From: Alphaproteobacteria bacterium
GTDB taxonomy: Bacteria > Pseudomonadota > Alphaproteobacteria > Micropepsales > Micropepsaceae
NCBI GenBank assembly: GCA_947473475.1
Contig: CANJBZ010000038.1
Span: 1 to 37,571, forward strand
DNA: 37,571 nucleotides
Direction of reading: 5' to 3'
The translations under genes were made by a program, and so were the position numbers. Below the pieces are notes generated by a model. The model was not told where the DNA came from, made no database searches, and saw only the letters and a list, made by a program, of their open reading frames with translations. Below, piece after piece: positions 18,438-25,756 of this stretch; the first letter of the stretch is position 1, and each line of letters opens with the position of its first letter.

Positions 18438-18524
18438 GCATATGAGATTTGGGCGGCCTTCTGGGGGAAGAAAGGGGATTCTAGAGGGCTCTAAAGGAGT
18501 CTCCTGATTCGGCAGGAGACAACG

Positions 18525-18880
18525 ATGGATCGTTTTTACGAATGCTTTTGGGGATTTGGCCGGCCCACGGGCAGAGAATTGCCGTCACGAATTGCTGGAG
18601 ATTCTGTTCATTGTCTTTGTGGCCTCGTTGTGCGGGGCGCGGGACTGTACGGCGATGGCGGAGTTTGGCCGCGCCAAGCAATGTCTGCTTCGTTCGATTC
18701 TGATGCTGAAGCACGGGATACCAAGCCACGACACGTTCAGCGCCGTTTTCCGTATGCTCGATCCGAAAGCCTTCGAAGCGTCGTTCCAGACGTTTGTGGT
18801 CAGCTTCGGGGCGGCTGCAGGTATCGGCAAGACCAAAGGTGTCGTAGCGGTGGATGGCAAGGCCCTGCGGCGCGCCAGCA
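18525..18880 (+). pseudogene. ISAs1-family transposase, 5' fragment with frameshift
   Basis: The fragment encodes the N-terminal part of an ISAs1-family transposase (DDE_Tnp_1-associated plus start of the DDE domain). ATG 18525 opens MDRFYECF, but an extra base in the TTTTGGGG stretch near 18546-18553 shifts the frame. The +1 frame then continues [60 protein letters not shown] and [12 protein letters not shown], the last including the first catalytic Asp motif (VDGK). After about 18875-18885 similarity stops and the sequence becomes the antisense of an IS3-type orfA. It is therefore a dead, truncated copy. The left end of the element probably lies near 18477, not precisely defined. Confidence 0.85.
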
Positions 18881-19066
18881 CGCTTGCCGCTGTCGACCTC
18901 CGCCTTCTTCACCCACTCATGCAGCGTCCGCGGCACGCAACCGATCTTCGGCGCGATCGACACCACCGCGGCTCCACCGTGACGGGTAATCGACCTGGTG
19001 ATCCTGAACCATCCGGACAGCCCGCTCACGAACCTCCGGTGAAAACTTGTTCGTCGTCTTATTCAC
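18874..19066 (-). pseudogene. IS3-family transposase orfA, 5' fragment with frameshift
   Basis: On the minus strand, GTG 19066 starts [20 protein letters not shown] and [10 protein letters not shown], the helix-turn-helix opening of IS3-family orfA. An extra base near 18973 then shifts the frame; the other frame continues [20 protein letters not shown] and [13 protein letters not shown], the expected next part. The fragment stops at about 18874, where it abuts the ISAs1 remnant, and the rest of orfA and all of orfB (the DDE domain) are missing. It is a broken relic. Confidence 0.85.
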
Positions 19067-19119
19067 AATAGCCCCTTACTCTCAGGAGTTGGGGCCTCCG
19101 GCAATCCCTGGGCGGTTCA
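19067..19119 (-). repeat. Left end of the IS3-family relic
   Basis: Read on the minus strand from 19119, the sequence begins TGAACCGCCCAGGGATTGCC and runs 53 bases to the orfA start. The TGAACCGCCC opening followed by a GC-rich stretch is typical of terminal inverted repeats in this IS3 subgroup. The matching right end is absent, in line with truncation. The boundary at 19119 is the most likely original insertion edge. Confidence 0.6.
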
Positions 19120-19137
19120 CTCGGGCGGTTGATCGCT

Positions 19138-19356
19138 TTACCCCTCGTTCAACCCGACACCGCGTTTGCCAAGAAACTCGATTGCCTTGGCGGTCAGCTT
19201 GAAGCCTGCGCCGGAAGTACTCACCTCGGGCTCCGCGTAACCGGCGGAGATAAGCCATTCCAGATCGTGTTTCCTGTCATGTGTGAGGTGCTCGCGGTCG
19301 TCTTCGCCGACAGCACACAGGACTGCGATCTGGTCGTTTGTCAGGTCTTCGGACAT
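19138..19356 (-). CDS. Small uncharacterised protein (72 aa)
   Basis: ATG 19356 gives 72 residues beginning MSEDLTNDQIAVLCAVGEDD. A GGAAG Shine-Dalgarno sits 7 bases upstream on the minus strand. The frame is open further upstream, but that part is low-complexity and unlikely to be translated. The product is soluble and acidic, with the pattern (LTNDQIAVL, DLEWLISAGYAEP, GFKLTAKAIEFLGKRG) of a compact winged-helix fold similar to those in small regulators. That fold is a guess from the helix-helix-strand layout. It sits between the IS relics and the LOG-like gene. Confidence 0.55.
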   Translation of the reverse strand: MSEDLTNDQIAVLCAVGEDDREHLTHDRKHDLEWLISAGYAEPEVSTSGAGFKLTAKAIEFLGKRGVGLNEG

Positions 19357-19482
19357 GTGTTCGCTTCCGGTTGTGCTCGAGGATGGGTGGTTGAATGAAA
19401 AAGGGGAAGTGGGCCCGCGGTGACAGGGAAACGCGTTCGCCGGGGAAAGGGACTGGTGCATCTTTGTCCGGACCGCATTTGC

Positions 19483-20331
19483 TTACGCCGTTTTCGGAGG
19501 TAGCGAAGGATAACCCGCTGGTCGTGGTCCCGCCCTAAGGCCAAGGCGGAGCAGGGCGCTCCATGCGCTTTCGGCGTCGTCAGCGTAAGCGAAGAGATCG
19601 AGATCGCCGGGGGAGATCATCTGTTCCTCGGCAAGGCGCTCGAAGTTGATGATGCCGTTCCAGTATTGCTTATCGACAAGAACCACGGGTATGCGAGGCA
19701 TCTTGACGGTTTGCATCAGCGTCAGCAGCTCGAACAATTCGTCCAGGGTGCCGAAGCCGCCGGGGAATATGACCAGCGCGTTTGCCCGCATCGCGAAATG
19801 GAATTTTCGGACGGCAAAATAGTGAAACAGGAATGTCAGTTCGGGCGTGGTGAAGGCGTTGGGTTCTTGTTCGCGCGGCAGGCCGACATTGTACCCGATC
19901 GACGGTGCGCCGGCTTCCATAGCGCCACGGTTCGCCGCTTCCATGATGCCCGGGCCGCCGCCCGTCGCGATGACATGATCGCGCGCGCCACCGCCATCTG
20001 GGGTAAGCGCCCCGCCGCGCTCTGACGCGATGCGGCCAAAGAGGCGGGCCTGTTCGTACCAAAACGCAGAACCGGTTCCTGGACGCGGGCGTGCGCCAGG
20101 TGGAAGCGATGCCGTGGAGGTCTCCGCGTCAGGCGTGCCTCCCGGAAGCACGCGAGCACTTCCAAAAACGACGATGGTTGAACGAACGCCCCAACTTTGA
20201 AGGCTCGCTTCTGCCTTCTCATACTCGAGCTGAAGCCTGACGCCCCGCATGCGATCGCTCAGTAGGAAGTCTGAGTCGAACGTCGCCAGCCGGTACGCCG
20301 GCGAATTCTTTTGGGCCGTATTGTCCATCAT
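19483..20331 (-). CDS. LOG-family protein (TIGR00730-type Rossmann fold)
   Basis: The 282-residue product has the LOG/lysine-decarboxylase-like signatures: VVFGSAR at residues 54-60, GGGPGIMEA at 124-132, Arg175-Lys176 in FAVRKFHFA, and PGGFGTLDELFE at 190-201. Family members hydrolyse the N-glycosidic bond of nucleoside monophosphates, including cytokinin riboside 5'-monophosphates. Many bacterial ones act in nucleotide clean-up. This is the larger form, with a 50-residue N-terminal helix region and a Pro/Gly-rich insertion (about 63-87) after the first strand. ATG 20331 and 20328 are both possible starts. It is divergent from the beta-propeller gene. Confidence 0.88.
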   Translation of the reverse strand: MMDNTAQKNSPAYRLATFDSDFLLSDRMRGVRLQLEYEKAEASLQSWGVRSTIVVFGSARVLPGGTPDAETSTASLPPGARPRPGTGSAFWYEQARLFGRIASERGGALTPDGGGARDHVIATGGGPGIMEAANRGAMEAGAPSIGYNVGLPREQEPNAFTTPELTFLFHYFAVRKFHFAMRANALVIFPGGFGTLDELFELLTLMQTVKMPRIPVVLVDKQYWNGIINFERLAEEQMISPGDLDLFAYADDAESAWSALLRLGLRAGPRPAGYPSLPPKTA

Positions 20332-20395
20332 AGTTCAGACGTTAGGTTAGATGCCTGCCATTTGGTACCATGAAGCCCAACTCGGCAATGTTGCC

Positions 20396-20413
20396 GCATC
20401 AGTCCGCTGATGC
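20396..20413 (+). other. Hairpin in the leader of the beta-propeller gene
   Basis: A perfect 7-bp stem pairs GCATCAG (20396-20402) with CTGATGC (20407-20413) around TCCG, just after a GGCAA-TG-TTGCC palindrome (20383-20394). Both lie in the 118-base divergent region, 36 bases before the ATG at 20450. They could be an operator or a 5'-leader hairpin. No regulator is identified. Confidence 0.35.
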
Positions 20414-20449
20414 TGCCAGTTATTTTTCCGATCCGGAGGAAGTGACGTC

Positions 20450-21460
20450 ATGAAAATTCTTGGTGTTTCGCTCGCTGCATGCGGAATTCTTTTTGGCTCG
20501 GTACAGATGGCGAGCGCGGCTGCGGCGCCGAACTACAGGATTGCCGAACGCATCAAGGTCCCGGACGGTGGCTTCGATTACGCAACGGTCGATCCGGCGA
20601 CGGGGCATTTGCTTGTGGCGCGGACGGATTTTACGACCGTTATCGATCTGAAGACGCACGCTGTCTCTCAGCTGAAGAGCGCGTCGGGCGGCCACATTGC
20701 GCTTGCCGTGCCAGGGACCACGACAATTGCGCTTGCACAGCGGTCGGGGGCGGTCCGGCTTGTGGATGCGGTATCTGACACAGTGCTCGCCGATATTCCC
20801 GCAAGTGAAAATCCCGACGGCGCGATTTACGATCCGGTGAGCAAGCTCGTCTTTGCCATGAGCCACAACGCAGGCATCGCCACTGCCATCGATCCGGTGA
20901 CGCGAAAGAGCGTGGGTGCAATAAATGTCGGTGGCGAACTGGAATTTCCGCAAACCGACGGCGCGGGCAGGGTGTACGTCAATATTGAATCGAGCGCCGA
21001 GATCGGCGTGATCGACGTGAAATCGCTTCGGCTTGTCGGCAAATACAAACTGGCGGGCTGCGAGGAACCGACCGGGCTGGCCTATGACATGTTCAGCAAA
21101 TTTCTGATTTCGTCGTGCGGCAATGGCGTTGCCAAGGTCGTGCAGGCGGAAACGGGAAAGGATGTGGCGACCATTCCAATTGGGCGCGGCCCCGACGCCG
21201 TGTTTCTCGATGCCGGGAAAAGGCTTGCCTTCATTCCGTGCGGCCGCGACGGTGTCTTGGAGGTCATTTCACTCGCCGACCTATCGCACATCGCAGTAGT
21301 GCAGCACGTGCAAACGGAAGCGGGGTCGCGCACCGGGACGATTGATCCGGCGACGGGGCTTATTTACATGATGGCATCGAAGCCAGATCCCAATGCTCCT
21401 CCCGGTCCACGGCCCGCACGGCTTGCGGGGTCTTACGAGGTTCTCGTCATCAGCCCCTAA
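20450..21460 (+). CDS. Exported YncE-like beta-propeller protein
   Basis: The 336-residue product starts at ATG 20450 after CGGAGGA (20434-20440) and has a signal peptide (about residues 1-23, ending ASA-AA). The mature part consists of repeated 40-45 residue units of the YVTN/YncE type, e.g. GGFDYATVDPATGHLLVA, IYDPVSKLVFAMSHNAG, PTGLAYDMFSKFLISSCGNG and GTIDPATGLIYMMASK, forming a seven-bladed propeller in the periplasm. Such proteins bind ligands or other proteins rather than catalyse known reactions. The specific role is unknown. Confidence 0.8.
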   Translation: MKILGVSLAACGILFGSVQMASAAAAPNYRIAERIKVPDGGFDYATVDPATGHLLVARTDFTTVIDLKTHAVSQLKSASGGHIALAVPGTTTIALAQRSGAVRLVDAVSDTVLADIPASENPDGAIYDPVSKLVFAMSHNAGIATAIDPVTRKSVGAINVGGELEFPQTDGAGRVYVNIESSAEIGVIDVKSLRLVGKYKLAGCEEPTGLAYDMFSKFLISSCGNGVAKVVQAETGKDVATIPIGRGPDAVFLDAGKRLAFIPCGRDGVLEVISLADLSHIAVVQHVQTEAGSRTGTIDPATGLIYMMASKPDPNAPPGPRPARLAGSYEVLVISP

Positions 21461-21562
21461 CGGGCTACTGACGTCGTGAGGCGCGCAGAGGGCGGGAGCC
21501 TGCTGAGAGACGCGGCGCTATGATCGTCGCCGAATCATCTGCAGCCGGGTTCGACTTTCCGC

Positions 21563-22243
21563 GTGACGACTGAGAGCGCACTGTATTTGCCGGTTAAGAA
21601 ATTTCTCGAAAAGCTTGGCTTCGAGGTCAAGGGCGAGATTTGCGGCTGCGATCTTGTGGCACTGCGTGGCGATGGATCGCCTATCGTTGTGATTGGCGAG
21701 TTAAAGCTCAGCTTCAATCTCGACTTGCTGCTTCAGGGTGTCGATCGCCAAGCTGCGTGCGATGAGGTGTGGCTGGCTGTCGGCGCCTCGAAACGTGCCC
21801 GCGGACGGGAACGCGACCGGCGCGTGCGCAAGCTGTGCCGGCTGCTTGGGTTCGGCCTCCTGAGCGTTTCGCGGGCCGGTTACGTCGAGGTGCTTGTGGA
21901 GCCCGAACCCTGGAAGCCCAGGCGCGATGCCAAAAGACGCTCGGTGCTGGTGACGGAGCACCGTAAGCGAACGGGCGATCCAGTGACTGGAGGCGTGACC
22001 CGGTCCCCCATCATGACGGCGTATCGGCAGCAGGCGCTCGTTTGTGCCGCGTTGCTCGCAAAAGGTCCGTGCCGTCCCCGTGACATCAAGGCGTCCGTCC
22101 CGGACGCGGCAAAAATTCTGCTGGGAAACGTCTACGGCTGGTTCGTCCGCATCGAGCGTGGTGTGTATGCATTGACCGACGCTGGCCGTGCCGCCCTGGT
22201 CCGCTGGCCCCAAACACTTCCGGGCGCCGCAAACGCCGCATAG
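21563..22243 (+). CDS. DUF2161 protein, PD-(D/E)XK nuclease-like
   Basis: The 226-residue product starts at GTG 21563 and matches the DUF2161 family seen mostly in alphaproteobacteria: ESALYLPVKKFLEKLGFEVK, GEICGCDLVALRG, IGELKLSFNLDLLLQGVDRQ. The acidic and lysine residues Asp30, Glu46 and Lys48 (GELKL) form a PD-(D/E)XK-like active site. The C-terminal third (PIMTAYRQQALVCAALL, NVYGWFVRIERGVYALTDAG) looks like a winged-helix module. The family has been annotated as putative phosphodiesterase, but I know of no demonstrated role. There is no obvious Shine-Dalgarno. It is convergent with the cupin pair. Confidence 0.8.
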   Translation: MTTESALYLPVKKFLEKLGFEVKGEICGCDLVALRGDGSPIVVIGELKLSFNLDLLLQGVDRQAACDEVWLAVGASKRARGRERDRRVRKLCRLLGFGLLSVSRAGYVEVLVEPEPWKPRRDAKRRSVLVTEHRKRTGDPVTGGVTRSPIMTAYRQQALVCAALLAKGPCRPRDIKASVPDAAKILLGNVYGWFVRIERGVYALTDAGRAALVRWPQTLPGAANAA

Positions 22244-22256
22244 GCAGCGCGCGTTT

Positions 22257-22721
22257 CTATTTCTTGCCGATGGCGAAGCGGGTCTCCACATAGGTGATCG
22301 AACCGTCGATCTTCCTGAACCAATGCGGTGTGCCGGGCGGCAGAACGACAAAATCGCCTGCCGCGACGTGCCGCTCCACGCCGCCGGTGATTCCCGCGGT
22401 CCGCTCTTTCGGATTTGTAATCGCGCCGCCGGTGACGAACGTGCCGGAACCCGCGACGATGTTGTAAGTCTCGGTCACGTCGTCATGGACGCTGGCGTTG
22501 TTCGGACCGTCCTGCCTGCGTCTCACAACGATTTGACCCGCGCCGGTTTCGACAACCGTTGTCGCTTGTCCCGCGACGATGCCAAGCGCGGGTGTGGAAT
22601 GGTCCAGATCCGCTTGGATTTGTGATTGGGTCTTGACGGTACCCGGTGCGTGCCCTTCCGCCGCGAAGGCGGGGACACAGGGCGCAAGCCCGAACAGCAA
22701 TCCGACAACGATCGTCCGCAT
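22257..22721 (-). CDS. Exported single-domain cupin protein
   Basis: The preferred start ATG 22721 lies 8 bases after AAAAGGA on the minus strand; ATG 22727 is only 2 bases from it. The 154-residue product has a signal peptide (about residues 1-20, ending AFA-AE) and a cupin barrel. The first motif, VHDDVTETYNIVAGSGTFVTGG, holds His79 and Glu84; the second, VVLPPGTPHWF, holds His133. These residues usually bind a metal, though the classical HxH pair is reduced to a single His. It is the second gene of a pair with the cupin at 22751, about 29 bases downstream of it. The ligand is unknown. Confidence 0.82.
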   Translation of the reverse strand: MRTIVVGLLFGLAPCVPAFAAEGHAPGTVKTQSQIQADLDHSTPALGIVAGQATTVVETGAGQIVVRRRQDGPNNASVHDDVTETYNIVAGSGTFVTGGAITNPKERTAGITGGVERHVAAGDFVVLPPGTPHWFRKIDGSITYVETRFAIGKK

Positions 22722-22750
22722 TGTCATTTCCTTTTTTGGGCGCTTGGCGT

Positions 22751-23383
22751 CTACGGTTTCGGCCTGGCGAATTGCGCCTTGCCCAATTCCAGCAACGGAG
22801 CGACGCCCTTCGGATCGGCGCGCACCACCACGTAATACGTGAATTGGTCGGACGATTCCCATTTGTGCGGCGTGCCGGCGGGAATGATCAGCATGTCGCC
22901 TTTCGAGATCGTAACGTCCTTGGCGCCAACGGCCGTCGTGCCGCGGCTTCCTTCGCCGTTTTCGATGCTGACAGGCCGCCTCTCCCAATCGGTGATGGTG
23001 CCGCCCACCTTCATGGTCCCTTTGCCTTCGATCACGTAGTAGACCTCGGCCACGTCGTCATGAATGGCAAAGTATTTGTTTTCGCCATCCTTTGGCCGCA
23101 GCACCACGCTGACCCCGATCTGGTTGGCGTCGGAGCCGCCGCCCATTTTCACCATGGTCATCGCGACATCGGTTTCTTTGACCGCAAGCATGCTCTGCTT
23201 GTGTGCTTCGATTTGTGCGGCGCTGATCTTGGTCGCCGGCAGATCGTAGCGGTGACCGGGCAATCTTAGGGGTGAAGGACTATTTGCGGGCTGTGCCTGT
23301 GTCCCGATGACGACACCCAAACCCAGCGCAAGGGCCACCAGCCCGCCAATCGCAATTTTTCCGCCCCAGAGCGTTCTGTTCAT
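22751..23383 (-). CDS. Exported cupin protein, membrane-anchored or secreted
   Basis: ATG 23383 has GGAGG 6 bases upstream and gives 210 residues. An N-terminal hydrophobic stretch (about residues 9-28) is a signal peptide or anchor. The cupin region (about 85-190) has IHDDVAEVYYVIEGKGTMKVGG with His108 and Glu113, and MLIIPAGTPHKW with His173. The paired motifs closely match the downstream cupin, so the two are likely paralogues produced by duplication. A roughly 60-residue helical segment (ISAAQIEAHKQSMLAVKE and neighbours) precedes the barrel. The substrate is unknown. Confidence 0.82.
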   Translation of the reverse strand: MNRTLWGGKIAIGGLVALALGLGVVIGTQAQPANSPSPLRLPGHRYDLPATKISAAQIEAHKQSMLAVKETDVAMTMVKMGGGSDANQIGVSVVLRPKDGENKYFAIHDDVAEVYYVIEGKGTMKVGGTITDWERRPVSIENGEGSRGTTAVGAKDVTISKGDMLIIPAGTPHKWESSDQFTYYVVVRADPKGVAPLLELGKAQFARPKP

Positions 23384-23486
23384 GACGTTCCTCCATCCAT
23401 GAATGCGCACGATACAATCTGGTCCCATCGGGTCAATGACCGCAATGCGCGGGAAAGCGCCGATCGGGCCTTTGAAAGGCGCGGCA

Positions 23487-23506
23487 CTGTCGTCATATTA
23501 CGACAG
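23487..23506. promoter_or_regulatory. 20-base operator-like palindrome
   Basis: CTGTCGT (23487-23493), spacer CATATT and ACGACAG (23500-23506) form a perfect inverted repeat with AT-rich centre, the shape of a dimeric repressor or activator site. It lies 46 bases before the ModA-like start (23553) and 103 bases before the divergent cupin operon start (23383), so it could control either or both. The bound factor is unknown. It is too AT-rich in the centre and lacks a T tract to be a terminator. Confidence 0.6.
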
Positions 23507-23552
23507 AATGTCGCTCGAATTTCGAAGCCGCCCCACAGATTGGACAAACCCG

Positions 23553-24314
23553 ATGACCGCACAATTTCGCACCCTGAGTATTATCGCGTCTTGCGCCGTG
23601 TTGTGTGCCTTTACGGGTGCGGCCGATGCGGCGGAAATCAAGCTGATCGCTTCCAATGCGGTGAAGGAAGCCTATAGCCAGCTGCTTCCGGTCTACGAGA
23701 AGGCAAGCGGGAACAAGGTCGCCGTCGCCTGGGGCGGCACGGCGGATATCATCAAGCGGGTGAATGGCGGCGAGGCGGCCGATGCCGTCATCATTACCGA
23801 TGTAGGCATCGATGGCCTGATAAAAACCGGAAAGCTGGTCAGCGCGGGACGCATCAATGTCGCCAAATCCCCTGCCGGCATGGCGGTGCGCGCGGGCGCA
23901 CCGAAGCCCGATATTTCCTCGACGGAAGCGCTGAAGAGGACCGTGCTCGCGGCGAAGGGAATCGTCCTGACGCCGGGCCCCAGCAATCCCTTCCTGCACC
24001 AACTCTTCAATAAAATGGGCATTGGAGCGGAGGCGGAGGCGAAAGTAGTTCAACCCGCGCAGGGACAGCTGCTCACTGATCCCATCGTTGCGGGCAAGGC
24101 GGATTTTGTCTTTTCACAGGTCAGCGAATTGATCGCGGTGAAGGGTGTGGCTTTCGCCGGTCCGCTGCCGAAGGGTTCGGAAATCGTGCTCACCTATTCG
24201 GTCGCGTACCATGCCGCAGCGCAGAACGCGGAAGCGACCAAGGCGCTGATGAAATTCCTCACCTCGTCCGACGCAACGAAGGTGCTGAAAGCGAACGGCC
24301 TCGAACCGGGCTGA
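23553..24314 (+). CDS. ModA-like periplasmic substrate-binding protein
   Basis: ATG 23553 is chosen because it gives a good signal peptide (MTAQFRTLSIIASCAVLCAF, cut near ADA-AEIK); the frame is open 50 codons further left. The 253-residue product has the type-II binding-protein layout of the ModA family (COG0725): IKLIASNAVKEAYSQLLPVYEK, AWGGTADIIKRVNGGEAADAVIITD, and later GKADFVFSQVSELIA and LKANGLEPG. ModA proteins bind molybdate or tungstate, but relatives bind other ligands. No ABC permease or ATPase is nearby, so the molybdate assignment is doubtful. The stop is 5 bases from the convergent MFS gene. Confidence 0.8.
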   Translation: MTAQFRTLSIIASCAVLCAFTGAADAAEIKLIASNAVKEAYSQLLPVYEKASGNKVAVAWGGTADIIKRVNGGEAADAVIITDVGIDGLIKTGKLVSAGRINVAKSPAGMAVRAGAPKPDISSTEALKRTVLAAKGIVLTPGPSNPFLHQLFNKMGIGAEAEAKVVQPAQGQLLTDPIVAGKADFVFSQVSELIAVKGVAFAGPLPKGSEIVLTYSVAYHAAAQNAEATKALMKFLTSSDATKVLKANGLEPG

Positions 24315-24319
24315 CGGTG

Positions 24320-25648
24320 CTAACCGGAAAACCTGAAGCGATTTTCGCGTGCTTCGAACCATGGCGTCAGCAGCACCTGTGCGGCGCCGAGGAAGGATAG
24401 CAGGGCGAGGAATAGCAGCCCGCCGGTGAAGCCTCCGGAGCTTTCCCGAATCCATCCCACAATCGCCGGCAGCACAAAGCCCGACAGGCCGCCCAAAGCG
24501 GAGATCATCGCAATCGCGCCCGGCGCTGTTCGTCCCGTGAAGTTCTCGGTGATCAGGGCCATGTTGGGGCCCTTGAGCGCATAGATTCCGGTGGTCGCGG
24601 CGCATATCGCGAAAAGCTGCATCAACGGCGTGTGTACGATGACGGAGAGGGTGAGGCCAAGTCCGGCGAGGGCGCTTGCCATGGCGACCGGCCACACCCG
24701 GTCGCCCGTCCAATCGGAGAAGCGCGCCCACCCAATCATGCCGATGATGCCGAAGATATAAGGGATTGCGGTGACGTAATTGCTTTCAATCGGCGACAGG
24801 CCGCTCGCATGGACAATCTGCGGCAGCCAGAAGACCAATCCAAAAGAGGCAGCTGTGACGTTGAAAAAAACCAGGCTGTAAAAAAGCACGCGGCGATCGA
24901 ACAGCGTGCCCAGGAACGTCGCCGCATGACTTTGCGCCGCGACCGGCTCGGCGGCCAATTCCTTCGTCAGCCAATCCTTCTGTGCCGCCGTCAGCCAATG
25001 CGCTTCGGCAGGCCGGTCGGTCAGAAGAAAGCGCACGCTGATGCCAAGCAGCACCGCCGGCATAGCCTCTACGATGTACAGCCATTGCCAGCCGTGCAGG
25101 CCCAGAACACCTTCGCGGCCCAAGAGCAATGCCGACATCGGTGCGCCGATAAGGGCCGACAAGGGCATGCCGATCAGAAGCAGCGCAAGATAGCGCGCGC
25201 GATACCGGCGAGGGAGCCAAAGCGCCATGAACAGAAGAATGCCGGGGAAATATCCCGCTTCCGCCACGCCCAGCAGAAACCGCACGATAAAAAAGCTGAT
25301 CGGTCCCACGACGAAGGCCGTGCATGCGGAGATCAGACCCCACGTAATCATGATGCAGGAGAGCCAGAACCGCGCGCCCACTCGTGCCAGAATCTGATTG
25401 CTCGGAAATCCGAACAGGATATAGCCGACGAAGGCGATGCCGGCGCCCAAGCCATAGACGCTGGGAGAGAGGTGAAGGTCGCGGTTCGCCGTGATGGCGG
25501 CAAAGCCGACATTCACGCGATCGATCATCGAGAAAATATAGCCCAGGGCCAGAAGCGGAATGAAACGCCATGTGATGCGCCGTATCGTGGAGCGTTCCAG
25601 GCTGTCCGCCGCATCGAGCGGCGGCGCTGTTATGGCCAGTCCATTCAT
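24320..25648 (-). CDS. MFS transporter, anion:cation symporter (ACS) type
   Basis: The 442-residue product has about 12 hydrophobic segments and the ACS-family hallmarks FIPLLALGYIFSMIDRVNVGFAA near residue 30, then GVAEAGYFPGILLFMALWLP and RYRARYLALL. The C-terminal half shows SNYVTAIPYIFGIIGMIGWARFSDWTGDR. ACS members import organic acids such as tartrate, phthalate, glucarate or hydroxyphenylacetate by proton symport. The substrate is not evident. The start ATG 25648 has GGGAAG upstream. It is next to the ModA-like gene and the exported hydrolase group, so it may import their products. Confidence 0.88.
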   Translation of the reverse strand: MNGLAITAPPLDAADSLERSTIRRITWRFIPLLALGYIFSMIDRVNVGFAAITANRDLHLSPSVYGLGAGIAFVGYILFGFPSNQILARVGARFWLSCIMITWGLISACTAFVVGPISFFIVRFLLGVAEAGYFPGILLFMALWLPRRYRARYLALLLIGMPLSALIGAPMSALLLGREGVLGLHGWQWLYIVEAMPAVLLGISVRFLLTDRPAEAHWLTAAQKDWLTKELAAEPVAAQSHAATFLGTLFDRRVLFYSLVFFNVTAASFGLVFWLPQIVHASGLSPIESNYVTAIPYIFGIIGMIGWARFSDWTGDRVWPVAMASALAGLGLTLSVIVHTPLMQLFAICAATTGIYALKGPNMALITENFTGRTAPGAIAMISALGGLSGFVLPAIVGWIRESSGGFTGGLLFLALLSFLGAAQVLLTPWFEARENRFRFSG

Positions 25649-25756
25649 ATCGCGCTTCCCCGTGTTCCCGTATCGGCTCTTTCCGGGGGTGCAGAAAACC
25701 TCGCAAATCCCGGTGGCCGGTCCCGTCTTTATATCCTCAAACAGCTGGGGATCGGA

